From Melghirimyces profundicolus (GTDB lineage: Bacteria; Bacillota; Bacilli; Thermoactinomycetales; DSM-45169), in assembly GCF_003054245.1 (NCBI RefSeq), contig NZ_QBKR01000011.1, positions 1 through 64,000 on the forward strand: a stretch of 64,000 bases of DNA. The letters run 5' to 3'. The notes below the pieces were generated by a model. That model saw only the letters and a list, made by a program, of their open reading frames with translations, was not told the DNA's origin and did not search any database. Position numbers and translations under genes: made by a program. Shown in pieces: positions 1 through 7,607 of the stretch. Position 1 is the first letter of the stretch, and each line of letters starts with the position of its first letter.

Positions 1-162
1 CCCTGTCTTCTCGGAATAAAGAGGAGCCACCCATTCGTGAACCTGAGAAAAGTCGATGACATCTTTCAATTTCCGCAGGATATGCTTTTGGGGAATGATC
101 GCTTCCATATCGATCGCCTGAAAAAGACGAGGCTGGACGTATGATTGCTTTGGCGCTTTCAT
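1..162 (-). CDS. IS1182-family transposase, N-terminal fragment cut by the window edge
   Basis: The reading frame opens with ATG at 162 and runs off the window start, giving 54 residues. The N-terminus begins MKAPKQSYVQPRLFQAID and continues with IIPQKHILRK and DFSQVHEWVAPLYSE. This matches the conserved opening of IS1182-type transposases, where a D-F-S segment is followed by V-x-P-L-Y-S. The family is a DDE transposase that moves the element by cutting and pasting DNA. Only the N-terminal domain is visible, so whether the enzyme is intact is unknown. The element sits against a broken quinone reductase, so it probably inserted into that gene. Family assignment rests on this short motif and is fairly secure; the boundary is inferred. 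Confidence 0.7.
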   Translation of the reverse strand, partial: MKAPKQSYVQPRLFQAIDMEAIIPQKHILRKLKDVIDFSQVHEWVAPLYSEKTG

Positions 163-246
163 CAACTCACCCTATCGATCCGTGATGTTCTTCCGTAGAC
201 AGTTTTCGACACTGGAAGCTAAAAACCTGGTTTTAGTTGGACTTTT
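1..246 (-). mobile_element. Partial IS1182-family insertion sequence, 5' end
   Basis: The stretch holds the first 54 codons of a transposase and about 85 bases of its upstream end. The right-hand limit is set near 246 because homology of the interrupted quinone reductase remnant stops at its last recognisable codon, around 250-252. The rest of the element lies outside the window. The exact terminal inverted repeat cannot be paired because only one end is visible. Confidence 0.6.
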
Positions 247-452
247 TCACCGGACTTCTAGGGAATATTTATGATTGTCAGCTGACCAATCGGGCTCATC
301 GGCCTCCCATAATACAGGATTAAAACCATGCGATGTAAATCCAAGACTTCCGTCTCATGACCTGCTTCATTCAAACCTTCTATAAAACGGCTTGCTATCG
401 CAAACGTCAAAGAATTGATCCTCGGATGCGTTACAACGGTCAGTACTTTCAT
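247..452 (-). pseudogene. NAD(P)H-dependent quinone oxidoreductase remnant, frameshifted and truncated
   Basis: The first 41 residues (MKVLTVVTHPRINSLTFAIA, ending VLDLHR) are the flavodoxin-like N-terminus of the MdaB/YwrO type NAD(P)H dehydrogenase (quinone) family. In that frame the match then stops. Shifting one base near 328-331 restores GFNPVLWEADEPDW and SADNHKYSLEVR, the next block of the family. Homology ends at about 250, where IS-like sequence begins, so roughly two thirds of the protein is gone. The gene therefore carries two independent lesions: a one-base deletion and a truncation by the IS1182 fragment. It is divergent from the broken LysR gene at 646, the usual arrangement for a LysR regulator and its target. 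Confidence 0.7.
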
Positions 453-645
453 GAACAGTTACCCTCCATTTTTCTTGAATCGGAAGTATCTATATTTATA
501 GGGCGAAGGGACCGATCAACTCGCGTTTCAAGAGGCATTCCTCCTTTCGTCTGTCTCATTATAGATCCGGACTCCCCATTTGTTAAATGAATGGTTATGA
601 TTTAAACGATCGGATTTTATAATGAGAAGGAAAGGAGAGAACGCC

Positions 646-1545
646 ATGGAGCTGCGCCATTTGAAAACATTCCGAACCGTGGCTAAAAGGGGCGGTTTTA
701 CCCGGGCCGGGGAGGAGCTGGGATATGCCCAGTCGACGATCACCTCTCACATCCACGCCTTGGAGGAGGAACTGGGCAGTCCCCTCTTCGACCGACTGGG
801 GAAGCGGACAGTGCTGACCGAGGCAGGCCAACGCCTTCTCCCCTATGCGGAGGAGATGGACCGGCTATCCCGGGAAGCGGCGGAAACCGTCGTTACGGAG
901 GAGACCCCGTCGGGTCCGTTGCGTATCGGGGCGCCGGAGTCCCTGCTCGTCTACCGGCTGCCGACGATCCTCTACGAGTACCGATAGCGTCATCCCCGGG
1001 TGCGGCTCGAACTCTCCCCCGGCCAGTGCCGGGATCTGCGGAGCAAACTGAAGGAGGGGGAGATGGACCTGGCTTTCCTTCTGGACGAGGAACGTACGGA
1101 AGCGGAACTGTGCACGGAAACATTGATTCGGGAGGAACTGGTACTTGTCGCTCCCCCCGGCCACATCCTGTCCGGCAGAGAGAAGATCTTCCCCGTCGAC
1201 CTCGCCGACCATACTATCCTCCAGACGGAGGCGGGCTGTACCTACCGCACCCTGTTGGAAGACCGGCTGAAGGCAGCGTCTGCGGGCACTGGGCAACGGA
1301 TCGATTTCTGGAACAGCGAGGCGATCAAACAATGCACCATGAGTGGCCTCGGCGTCGCATATCTTCCCCGCATAGTCGTGGAACGGGAACTGGAGGAGGG
1401 ACGGTTGACCGAGCTTCCCTGGACCCACCCCGAAGACCGCGTCTCAACCCAACTCGCCTGGCACAAGGACAAATGGAAATCCCCCGCCATGTCCCACTTC
1501 ATCCATCTGGTACGGGAGAGAATCGGTCCGGGAACCGCAAACTGA
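646..1545 (+). pseudogene. LysR-family transcriptional regulator with an in-frame amber codon
   Basis: The start is the ATG at 646, preceded by AAAGGAG at 631-637. The protein opens MELRHLKTFRTVAKRGGFTR, a typical LysR winged helix-turn-helix. The C-terminal part is a LysR substrate-binding domain (DLAFLLDEE, LILV-like core, SGLGVAYLP). A TAG at 985-987 interrupts one continuous frame between LYEYR and RHPRVRLEL, where family members commonly have Gln, so a CAG to TAG change is the simplest cause. Without readthrough only the DNA-binding domain and a short linker would be made. LysR proteins bind DNA as tetramers through both domains, so function is doubtful. The next gene on the same strand and the divergent quinone reductase are also broken. 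Confidence 0.8.
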
Positions 1546-1690
1546 ATCTAGGGGTAATACTACCAGGGGAACAAGAAAATAACCTCTTCGAATCTTCGTT
1601 TTTTGAGGAACAAACGAACTCCCCTGGAGGTTGAATATTGAAGGAACTGGATGATCGATCGTTGGGATTGGCCAACCGCTTGGCGCCCCC

Positions 1691-2364
1691 TTGGCGACCT
1701 TTTTTGTACGAAACCGGCCGGAGGACGTGGGACTCGTGCCAGATGAGGCCGGGAACACCGATCCATCGGATCCGTCGGCTGTTGTACATGAAACGGACTG
1801 GACATTAAAGAAAGCGATGCGGCTGATCCTTCTCTGCGTAAGTTTTCCGGCTCTGGTCAACACCGGACTCACCTTTCACTTGACGTCGATCATGAAGGAA
1901 CTGGGGCTCGGAGTTTCCACGACGGCCCTCGTCTTGAGCTTGATGGCGGGGGCCGGCTTTCCCATGATCTTCATTGGTGGGTTTGCGGTGGACCGGTACC
2001 CCACCCACCGGGTCTTGGCATTTGTCTTTCTACTGCAACTGTCTTTTTTGGTTCTGATCTTGAATGTCCATTCGGTCACGGCTGCAGTGATCTTCGCCGT
2101 TATCTGGGGGGGATCAACCGGACTTGGACAGATTGTGTTGAATGCCATATGGCCTCAGTATTTCGGACGACGTCATCTCGGAAGCATCAAGGGGCTGCCA
2201 TGACAGTCACGGTCGTGGGTTCGGCCTTGGGCCCCCTTCCTTACGGCATGGCTTACGACTGGTTCGGCGGCTATACAGAAGTGATCTTGGCGACCATGGC
2301 CTGTCCGGTCATTGGAACAGCCGCGGCATGGGCCTCCAAAGCTCCAGAAAAAGACGGCATCTGA
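1691..2364 (+). pseudogene. MFS transporter C-terminal remnant, N-terminally deleted and frameshifted
   Basis: The frame from 1691 reads FFVRNRPEDVGLVPD, then a soluble linker and six hydrophobic segments, which is the central loop and C-terminal half of a major facilitator superfamily permease. About 200 N-terminal residues are missing. A frameshift near 2190-2200 separates the GRRHLGSIKG block from AAMTVTVVGSALGPLPYG and GMAYDWFGGY, the conserved motif between helices 10 and 11. Both parts end before a good terminator at 2364. No start codon with a ribosome-binding site precedes it. It is likely a decayed transport gene once linked to the LysR regulator upstream; substrate unknown. Confidence 0.7.
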
Positions 2365-2391
2365 CCGTTCCCTAAGAGGAACGGTTTTTTT
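2364..2391 (+). terminator. Rho-independent terminator after the MFS remnant
   Basis: A 7-bp stem ACCGTTC / GAACGGT with an 8-base loop is followed by seven T residues. Confidence 0.8.
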
Positions 2392-2406
2392 CAATCTTTG
2401 CCAGCT

Positions 2407-2450
2407 AAAAGAGGCTGTTGGCTTTTTCTTCGCCAACAGCCTCTCTTTTT
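2407..2450. terminator. Bidirectional terminator between convergent remnants
   Basis: A 12-bp stem GAGGCTGTTGGC / GCCAACAGCCTC is flanked by AAAA on the left and TTTTT on the right. It can stop transcription from both the MFS side and the HelD fragment (minus strand). Confidence 0.8.
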
Positions 2451-2453
2451 ATC

Positions 2454-3248
2454 TCATCGGGATGTAGTAACCGGATTTAAGCGATTTAACAATGGAAACG
2501 AGTTTTTCCTGGCTAAAACCGTGAGTCGGTGAAGCGGTCGGGTCATGGAGACATACAACAGTTTTAAATCCAATTCGTTCTCCGAGAAGGATTCCTCCCA
2601 AGTCACCAGAATAACATAATCAAACTCCAGTCCCTTGACGACATGGGAAGGAACCAAGACCACATCCACATCCCGCGTTTTCTCCTCCCCGGTCAGCAAT
2701 TGAACGGAAAAGTCCGTTTGGGTCATGAGCGCTCGTTGAATCTTTTCGCACTCCTGAAGAGACCGTCCGATGATGGCTACGTTTCCGTATCCGTTGGCTT
2801 GGGCAAGATTCAGCTCGTCACGAATCGCGTGGATGCCTTCCTCCAACGTGTCGAACTCTTTAAACCGGGGCTTCTCCCCATGGCGAACCACGGGTTGGGC
2901 CGGAAGCACCCCCGGTTGCTCCATCCGATCAATCACTTCATTGGCGCATTCCATGATTTCAACCGTGGTTCGGTAGCTCTTTTCCAACGTGCGGAACTGA
3001 CATCGATCTTCAGGGAAGACGTAATCGATGACTTCCTGCCAATCCCCGATTCCCCGATACCGGTGGATCCCCTGGGCCAGGTCCCCTAAAATCGTGAAGA
3101 TACTGGTTCCCAACGCTTCTTTCAGGGCGTAGATCTGAAAAACACTGAAATCCTGCGCCTCATCGATGACCACATGCTGGATCTTTCGTTTGTTGGGGAT
3201 CCCGTGCAGGCGATGTTTCAGATAAAGGAGCGCGAAATCCCCTACCAC
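2454..3248 (-). pseudogene. HelD/UvrD-like superfamily 1 helicase, C-terminal fragment
   Basis: The 264-residue frame starts inside the helicase core: ALLYLKHRL, then VVIDEAQDFSVFQ (motif II), GDLAQGIHRYRGIGDW (motif III), a motif IV-like EKSYRTT, SHVVKGLEFDYVIL (motif V) and LLYVSMTRP (motif VI). HelD, the ATPase that releases RNA polymerase from DNA, is usually 700-770 residues, so the N-terminal coiled coil and the Walker A lysine are absent. The GTG at 3248 overlaps the only AAGGAG, so it is not a credible start. The fragment begins 8 bases after the methylase gene stop, so the missing part was probably removed when that junction formed. Confidence 0.7.
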
Positions 3249-3256
3249 TCCTTTGC

Positions 3257-5167
3257 TTAAGATCGTTCAATAAACTTCAGAATCCCCATCTCATCATACA
3301 ATTCCTGCAGTTGTTGTTGATACTTCTTTTCCGCCGCTTGAATCGCTTCTCTTTTCTCGTTATCCGCTCTCAGAAGGTGACGCGCGATTCGTTCCTGTTT
3401 ATGATAAGGCAGGAGCGGGATCTTTATCGAAGCAAGATGTTTGGGGTTGATAATAGGTGCGACACTTCCACCTTGAAGGGTTTCGATGTATTGCACACCG
3501 ACCGGGCTTTCCAGGAAGACTTTCAGGAAATGCGAATGTAGACCTTCCTTTGGACGCACCACTATAAAGTTATTCGAAGGCAGAAGCTTTTTTTGTGTCT
3601 CAGGAATCACGGCGACCTTCAAAGCCGTTCCTCGACTGGAAACTAGCACATCACCCGGTTTTGCTTCAAAGCGCAACGCCCTTCGAGGCTCGACATAGGT
3701 CGGCTTCAGCTGGTTGAACAGGATTTTGCCATCTTGAACATCGACAAGATTGATCAAATGGGAATTGGGTTCCTCCTCGTTTTCTTTGGGTGGATTCATT
3801 CCGCGAAAGGGTTTTGGTTCAGAGAGCTCACCCAGTACCTTTAAGGGAAGGTCAGAGTTCTCATAAGCTTTCGTACTGACCATGACATTGCCAATGGAGG
3901 TTTCAACGGAAGATGCTTCGATGTATCGTGCAACAGTCAAAACCCAGTCCTTTTCTTTAATTTCCTCCAAGGAAACCAGTCGGCTGTATCGCTGAACTTC
4001 TTGTTTGTCGCGATACGTTTGGACGATTTTCTCGAGCAATTGATTTTGTCTTCTGCCTTGTTGAAAGTCTTGTTGGGCGTAAATGAACTGAACCTTTCCC
4101 TTATGACTTTTGTTTTTGTTTAAGATGAGAATGGCAACAGGAATGCCTGTATTGTAAAAGAGGTTGGGCGGCAAGGAGATCACAGCATCGATCACATCCT
4201 CTTCCAACAGCGCCTGTCGAATCTGTTGGTCGGCTCCTCCTCGAAACAGTACTCCCATAGGAATCACGATGGCGGCCTTTCCTTGATCCTTCAAGGAAGA
4301 CAGCGCATGCTGAACAAAGGCCAAATCAGAGCCGATTCCACTTGGAATGCCGTATTGAAACCGTCCGTAGGGATCCTGCCCGGCTTCTCTTTGCCCCCAA
4401 TTCCTCAGGGAAAAAGGCGGGTTCATCAAAACATAATCAAACCGCTTCAGTTGAAATCCATCCGCCCACTGAGGTTCACGGATCGTATCTCCTTTTTTCA
4501 CCTTGGCATCGTACAAGCCGTGAAGGATGAAGTTCTGCTTGCAAATACCGTAAGTTCGGCGATTGACTTCTTGACCGTACAGCTTGACTGGCTGAGGCTG
4601 TGCTTGTTTGGCTGCTTCAATCAAGAAACCGCCACTTCCTGCCGCACCATCATACACCGATCCTTCTTTGGGGCTCAGAAGTGCGGCCAAAAGCGTCCCG
4701 ATATGGATCGGGGTGAAAAACTCTCCTCCGCTTCTCCCTTGATCGGCAGCCAACCTGTCCAGCAGACCTTCCACTGTTTGCGCTAAAGTTCCATTTAAGG
4801 GATCCGGGTCTTCCAGTTGATTTCGTGAGAAATTCATTTTATCCAGGTGGCGAATGAACTTGCGAAGGACCTCTTCGTCATGAATGAAGGTGTGATCAAA
4901 GGTAAACGCATCTTGAAGATCATGGTTTTCTTTTTCCAAGTCGTGAAACGCTTGATGAAGGTTTTTTCGGATGGAGGGGCCGACCTGAATCTCCCTCCAT
5001 TGCGCTGTTGAAGGCAAAATATAGGGATGATCCTCGTTGTCGTTTAAGACCTTCAGAGTAAACAGGCTGAGTAGGATATCGATGTACTGCGAGGAATCTA
5101 CGGCTCCCCGTAGGACATCCAGCCCGCTCCATACCTTCTGCAACATCTGATCCGATTGCTTGACCAC
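3257..5167 (-). CDS. Type I-like N6-adenine DNA methylase fused to a single target-recognition half (M-S fusion)
   Basis: The protein is about 636 residues. An HsdM-type helical N-domain covers about 1-140. The Rossmann methylase domain contains GGEFFTP, the SAM motif DGAAGSGGF (about 172-181) and the catalytic motif NPPF (about 249-252), so it should methylate adenine N6. From about residue 430 the sequence changes to an HsdS-like target-recognition domain (QGGSVAPIINPKHLASIKIP, then a coiled-coil spacer LRADNEKREAIQAAEKKYQQ). Only one such half is present, so dimers would be needed to read a two-part site. GTG at 5167 is preferred as start because AAGGAG lies 9 bases upstream; the TTG at 5176 is only one base from it. 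No HsdR is in the window, so it may be an orphan modification enzyme or the surviving part of a lost system. Confidence 0.8.
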   Translation of the reverse strand: MVKQSDQMLQKVWSGLDVLRGAVDSSQYIDILLSLFTLKVLNDNEDHPYILPSTAQWREIQVGPSIRKNLHQAFHDLEKENHDLQDAFTFDHTFIHDEEVLRKFIRHLDKMNFSRNQLEDPDPLNGTLAQTVEGLLDRLAADQGRSGGEFFTPIHIGTLLAALLSPKEGSVYDGAAGSGGFLIEAAKQAQPQPVKLYGQEVNRRTYGICKQNFILHGLYDAKVKKGDTIREPQWADGFQLKRFDYVLMNPPFSLRNWGQREAGQDPYGRFQYGIPSGIGSDLAFVQHALSSLKDQGKAAIVIPMGVLFRGGADQQIRQALLEEDVIDAVISLPPNLFYNTGIPVAILILNKNKSHKGKVQFIYAQQDFQQGRRQNQLLEKIVQTYRDKQEVQRYSRLVSLEEIKEKDWVLTVARYIEASSVETSIGNVMVSTKAYENSDLPLKVLGELSEPKPFRGMNPPKENEEEPNSHLINLVDVQDGKILFNQLKPTYVEPRRALRFEAKPGDVLVSSRGTALKVAVIPETQKKLLPSNNFIVVRPKEGLHSHFLKVFLESPVGVQYIETLQGGSVAPIINPKHLASIKIPLLPYHKQERIARHLLRADNEKREAIQAAEKKYQQQLQELYDEMGILKFIERS

Positions 5168-5242
5168 GAAATCCAACTCCTTTTTCTCTCAGTATTCGTT
5201 TGAAGTATCGTTCATACCTCTATGATATAAGGCCTAAAAAAA

Positions 5243-5538
5243 TCACTTCTCATGAAGCATCTCCTGTGCTCTTTCCAATAAACTTTTCGTTCCCGTTCGT
5301 TTTAGATACTGCATGGGCTTCTGATATCGCTTGGATAAGCGTCGTGCGCGATACATGCTTTCATGTGAGCAGGCATCTGTCATTAGGAAGACGACATCCG
5401 CTTTCTTCACCACCGTCTCCAACGATCGCATCGCCACTTTGCTTTTTGCACGAGATGATGAATGACATCCATGTTGTATGTATCTTTCCCCTTCACCTGC
5501 TTTGCCCTGCCCCCGATGACCGCAACCACCTTTCCCAC
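5243..5538 (-). pseudogene. DUF2325 family protein, one-base frameshift in an A run
   Basis: From a GTG at 5538, preceded by GGGGAGGGG, the frame reads GKVVAVIGGRAKQVKG and MDVIHHLVQKA. The other half, in a second frame, reads MRSLETVVKKADVVFLMTD, ACSHESMYRA and KPMQYLKRTGTKSLLERAQ. Together they give the about 98-residue DUF2325 domain, whose function is not established but which often lies in mobile or defence-rich loci. Adding one A to the five-A run near 5448-5452 would join the halves, so a mutation, an assembly error or slippage are all possible. It lies upstream of the M-S fusion on the same strand and may have been co-transcribed with it. Confidence 0.65.
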
Positions 5539-5703
5539 CGGAACCCCTCCCCGTTGGTTAATGTTTCCTCTGCAGTATATGATACAACGGTAAATGATGT
5601 CAACGATTTTTTGAAGTATTTTAAATACCTCGTTATGAGAATGGCAGGATCAATGTCCTTAAATTGGGATCGTGTTACGAATTATTTGAAAGGAGACAGA
5701 TCC

Positions 5704-5982
5704 ATGGTTCATTCAAACGCTGAAATATACCTGATCGGCACGCATCCCAACTCACTGAACGGCGCACCCGATGATGATTTTCTTCAGGAGTTCTTGGCCG
5801 ACGGTTATGTCACGCTCTTCTGGAAAGGGATCGGAGATGTCAGTCACCTGACAAGGCAGGAGATTGAGGATCGTCTGCGAAAGCACCGGGGTTTTTCTTT
5901 TTGGCCAGGAGGGGCGGTTGGCTCCTCCTTTTTTGTGCAACACCCACGCCCGAAGGATGTGAAGATTTGCTATACTAAATAA
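5704..5982 (+). pseudogene. Truncated N-terminus resembling Mrr-type restriction proteins
   Basis: ATG at 5704 follows GAAAGGAGACAG, a good ribosome-binding site. About 60 residues look genuine: EIYLIGTHPNS, FLQEFLADGYVTLFWKGIGD and VSHLTRQEIEDRLRKH. The pattern of F-L-x-E-G-Y-V-x-x-x-W, G-D-x-S-H-L and E-I-x-x-x-L recalls the N-terminal module in front of some Mrr-like restriction endonucleases (inference, no search possible). After RKHRG the frame runs straight through a terminator hairpin at 5907-5934, so the nuclease half is missing and an unrelated terminator has been joined on. The larger upstream part of the same open frame (from 5200) has no start signal and is ignored. Confidence 0.4.
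5907..5934 (+). terminator. Terminator inside the truncated restriction-like frame
   Basis: Stem AGGAGG / CCTCCT with an 11-base loop is followed by six T residues. Its position inside an open frame marks where the gene was cut. Confidence 0.6.
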
Positions 5983-6012
5983 GATGAAAATCATACCAAT
6001 GGAGGTTGATTT

Positions 6013-6840
6013 ATGTTCCTCGGATTCCTCGCGTTTCTCGCTTTTTTGGCCGGTCTCTTCTTCGCCATCTTCCAGTTTCGTCGGATCAAAGGACCGACCC
6101 GGAAACAAGGTCTGCTAATCATGGCCGGCGCATTCATCGTGTTCGTGTTCGCAGTGGACAATTCTTCTGAAGAGCCGAAAGCAGCCGATGAGCCGAAGAA
6201 GCAGGAGCAGAAGAAGCCGGAGCAGGTCAAGTTGGACTTGAAGCGCACAATCACCGTGCAGAAAGATGAAGCGACGATCAAAGGAAAGACGGAACAAGGC
6301 GCAAAGGTCATCATCTATGAAGGAGAAATCAAAGAAAAGAAGCTGGCAGAGCCAAAGGTCGATGACAAAGGAAACTTCTCCTTTCTGGCCAAGAATCTGG
6401 AGCGAGAAGTCGATAACGCCTTTTACATCGTGGTCAAGAAAGAGAAAAAGGAGAGCGTGGAGAAGTATTTCTTCGTCCATCGCGAGTTATCCAAAAAAGA
6501 GAAAGTCGCCAAGCTAAAGAAAGAAGCCGAGGATATTCCTTACAAGCAATTGAAGAAGGCGCCCGATAAGTACAGAGGCAAGATCGCCAAATACAAGGGC
6601 CAGATTCTTGAGATCCACGAAAAAGACGGCATCACCGTCATGCGCATCGCCGTCACGCAGATGTCCAGCGGGATCTGGAACTTCAACGATGCCCTCATGG
6701 TTCGCTACGAAGGTACGATCAAGCAAGCAGAGGATGACATCGTCACCGTCTACGGCGAGCTGACCGGAAACGTGGATTACACTTCGCAGGCAGGATGGGA
6801 TATCAGCATTCCTGGCATGGAAGCCGGACACGTTGAATGA
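6013..6840 (+). CDS. Membrane-anchored protein with an Ig-like middle part and OB-fold-like C-terminus
   Basis: ATG at 6013 lies 6 bases after GGAGGT. Residues 1-20 and about 35-50 are hydrophobic, so the protein is probably anchored by one or two N-terminal helices. A charged Lys/Glu-rich linker (EEPKAADEPKKQEQKKPEQ) follows, then a beta-rich domain about 75-155 (ATIKGKTEQGAKVIIYEG and DDKGNFSF, typical of bacterial Ig-like repeats). The C-terminal part, about 175-275, contains PDKYRGKIAKYKGQILEI and VTVYGELTG, like the OB-fold domain of TcdC-type and related Gram-positive surface proteins. It stands alone and is closed by a strong terminator. The substrate or partner is unknown. No lesion is seen, unusual for this part of the window. 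Confidence 0.75.
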   Translation: MFLGFLAFLAFLAGLFFAIFQFRRIKGPTRKQGLLIMAGAFIVFVFAVDNSSEEPKAADEPKKQEQKKPEQVKLDLKRTITVQKDEATIKGKTEQGAKVIIYEGEIKEKKLAEPKVDDKGNFSFLAKNLEREVDNAFYIVVKKEKKESVEKYFFVHRELSKKEKVAKLKKEAEDIPYKQLKKAPDKYRGKIAKYKGQILEIHEKDGITVMRIAVTQMSSGIWNFNDALMVRYEGTIKQAEDDIVTVYGELTGNVDYTSQAGWDISIPGMEAGHVE

Positions 6841-6855
6841 ATACATATTCCTTTC

Positions 6856-6878
6856 CCCCGGGATCGCCCGGGGTTTTT
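6856..6878 (+). terminator. Terminator of the anchored OB-fold-like gene
   Basis: A 7-bp stem CCCCGGG / CCCGGGG with loop ATCG is followed by TTTTT. Confidence 0.85.
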
Positions 6879-6891
6879 GCTTGCCAAAAAG

Positions 6892-6912
6892 AAAAACCCC
6901 CAATGATGGGGG
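6892..6912 (-). terminator. Terminator of the ribbon-helix-helix gene
   Basis: On the minus strand GGGGG and CCCCC form a stem with a 6-base loop, followed by TTTTTC. Confidence 0.7.
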
Positions 6913-6919
6913 CGATCCT

Positions 6920-7138
6920 TCATTCCTGTTTGCTTTTTTCGTACCTCTCGATGTATTCCTGCAAGGCTTTGCGAGTCAACATGGCCATGGACCATTTGAT
7001 CGCGCCGCCCGTCTCTTGCGTTTTCTCCTCGGCAATCTCTTTCAGCTTCTCATGCATATCGGCTGGCATGGTCAGAATCAAACGTTGCAGTAGCCGACTG
7101 CTGTGAATGTCATGTTTTATCTCTTGCATATATATCAC
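6920..7138 (-). CDS. Ribbon-helix-helix (CopG/Arc-like) small protein
   Basis: The 72-residue protein contains RLILTMPADMHEKLKEIAEE, a beta strand followed by a helix, and SMAMLTRKALQEYIERYE, a second helix. This is the layout of ribbon-helix-helix DNA-binding proteins, which bind operators as dimers and are often antitoxins or plasmid copy regulators. No toxin-like partner is adjacent. The N-terminal 20 residues before the strand have no clear ribosome-binding site (upstream is GTGATATATATG), so the start is uncertain and an internal start is possible. It converges with the preceding gene, each having its own terminator. It may be a remnant of the mobile DNA whose phage scrap lies just upstream at 7195. 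Confidence 0.6.
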   Translation of the reverse strand: MIYMQEIKHDIHSSRLLQRLILTMPADMHEKLKEIAEEKTQETGGAIKWSMAMLTRKALQEYIERYEKSKQE

Positions 7139-7194
7139 ATCGTCATCATATGCCGGCTAATGCACCCCACATCATTTTTTCATGCGCTTCATCC

Positions 7195-7450
7195 TTGGAA
7201 AGGTCGAAGAGTTTGAAGTTGTGCCAATTATAGCCGAACTACTCCATGCCCGTGGTCAGCACTTCCGTCGAATTCCTTCCGTAATCGCGGCCGATGTAAG
7301 GTTTTATCCAGTCGTCTTTCACATCTTGTTCCTTCCCGGTCAACCCTTTGTAGGCAGGACCATCTCTTTGAAGTGTCCTTCAACAAAGCACACCATCGAG
7401 ATCCATTTCGTTTCGCCGTTGACGAAACTCGATCAAGATGCACTTTAGCT
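7195..7450 (-). pseudogene. Phage head-morphogenesis gene scrap (SPP1 gp7 / Mu gpF type), multiply broken
   Basis: No single frame is open, but on the minus strand pieces read KLKCILIEFRQRRNEMDLDG, then RDGPAYKGLTGKEQDVKDDW, then IKPYIGRDYGRNSTEVLTTG followed by ME and a stop. The string Y-I-G-R-D-Y-G, followed by E-V-L-T-x-G-M-E, resembles the C-terminal end of phage minor head proteins, where a similar S-M-G-M-E motif is usual. Two frame changes and stops (TGA after VLC, TAG after GME) make it a fossil. It is the only clear structural phage trace here and suggests a former prophage or its satellite. The assignment comes from motif memory, so confidence is limited. Confidence 0.4.
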
Positions 7451-7545
7451 TCTCGTTTGTCCTCTTGGTGCATCATAAATCTATCCCTTAGGAAAAAGCC
7501 CCGTAAGAAAAATTTCATCTTATGGCTGGAATATTGAACAAATAA

Positions 7546-7574
7546 TTCAAACATTCCCTCCCCTATTGTAAAAT
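7546..7574 (+). promoter_or_regulatory. Probable sigma-A promoter of the HTH-TPR regulator
   Basis: TTCAAA (7546-7551) and TAAAAT (7569-7574) are spaced by 17 bases and lie 33 bases before the start codon. Confidence 0.55.
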
Positions 7575-7607
7575 GTTGTTGGAAAGAAAATAAGAGGAAG
7601 GAAGGGA

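Noticed and set aside
5200..5703. N-terminal part of a 260-codon plus frame before the restriction-like start
   Set aside because: Antisense to DUF2325, no ribosome-binding site; the real start is ATG 5704.
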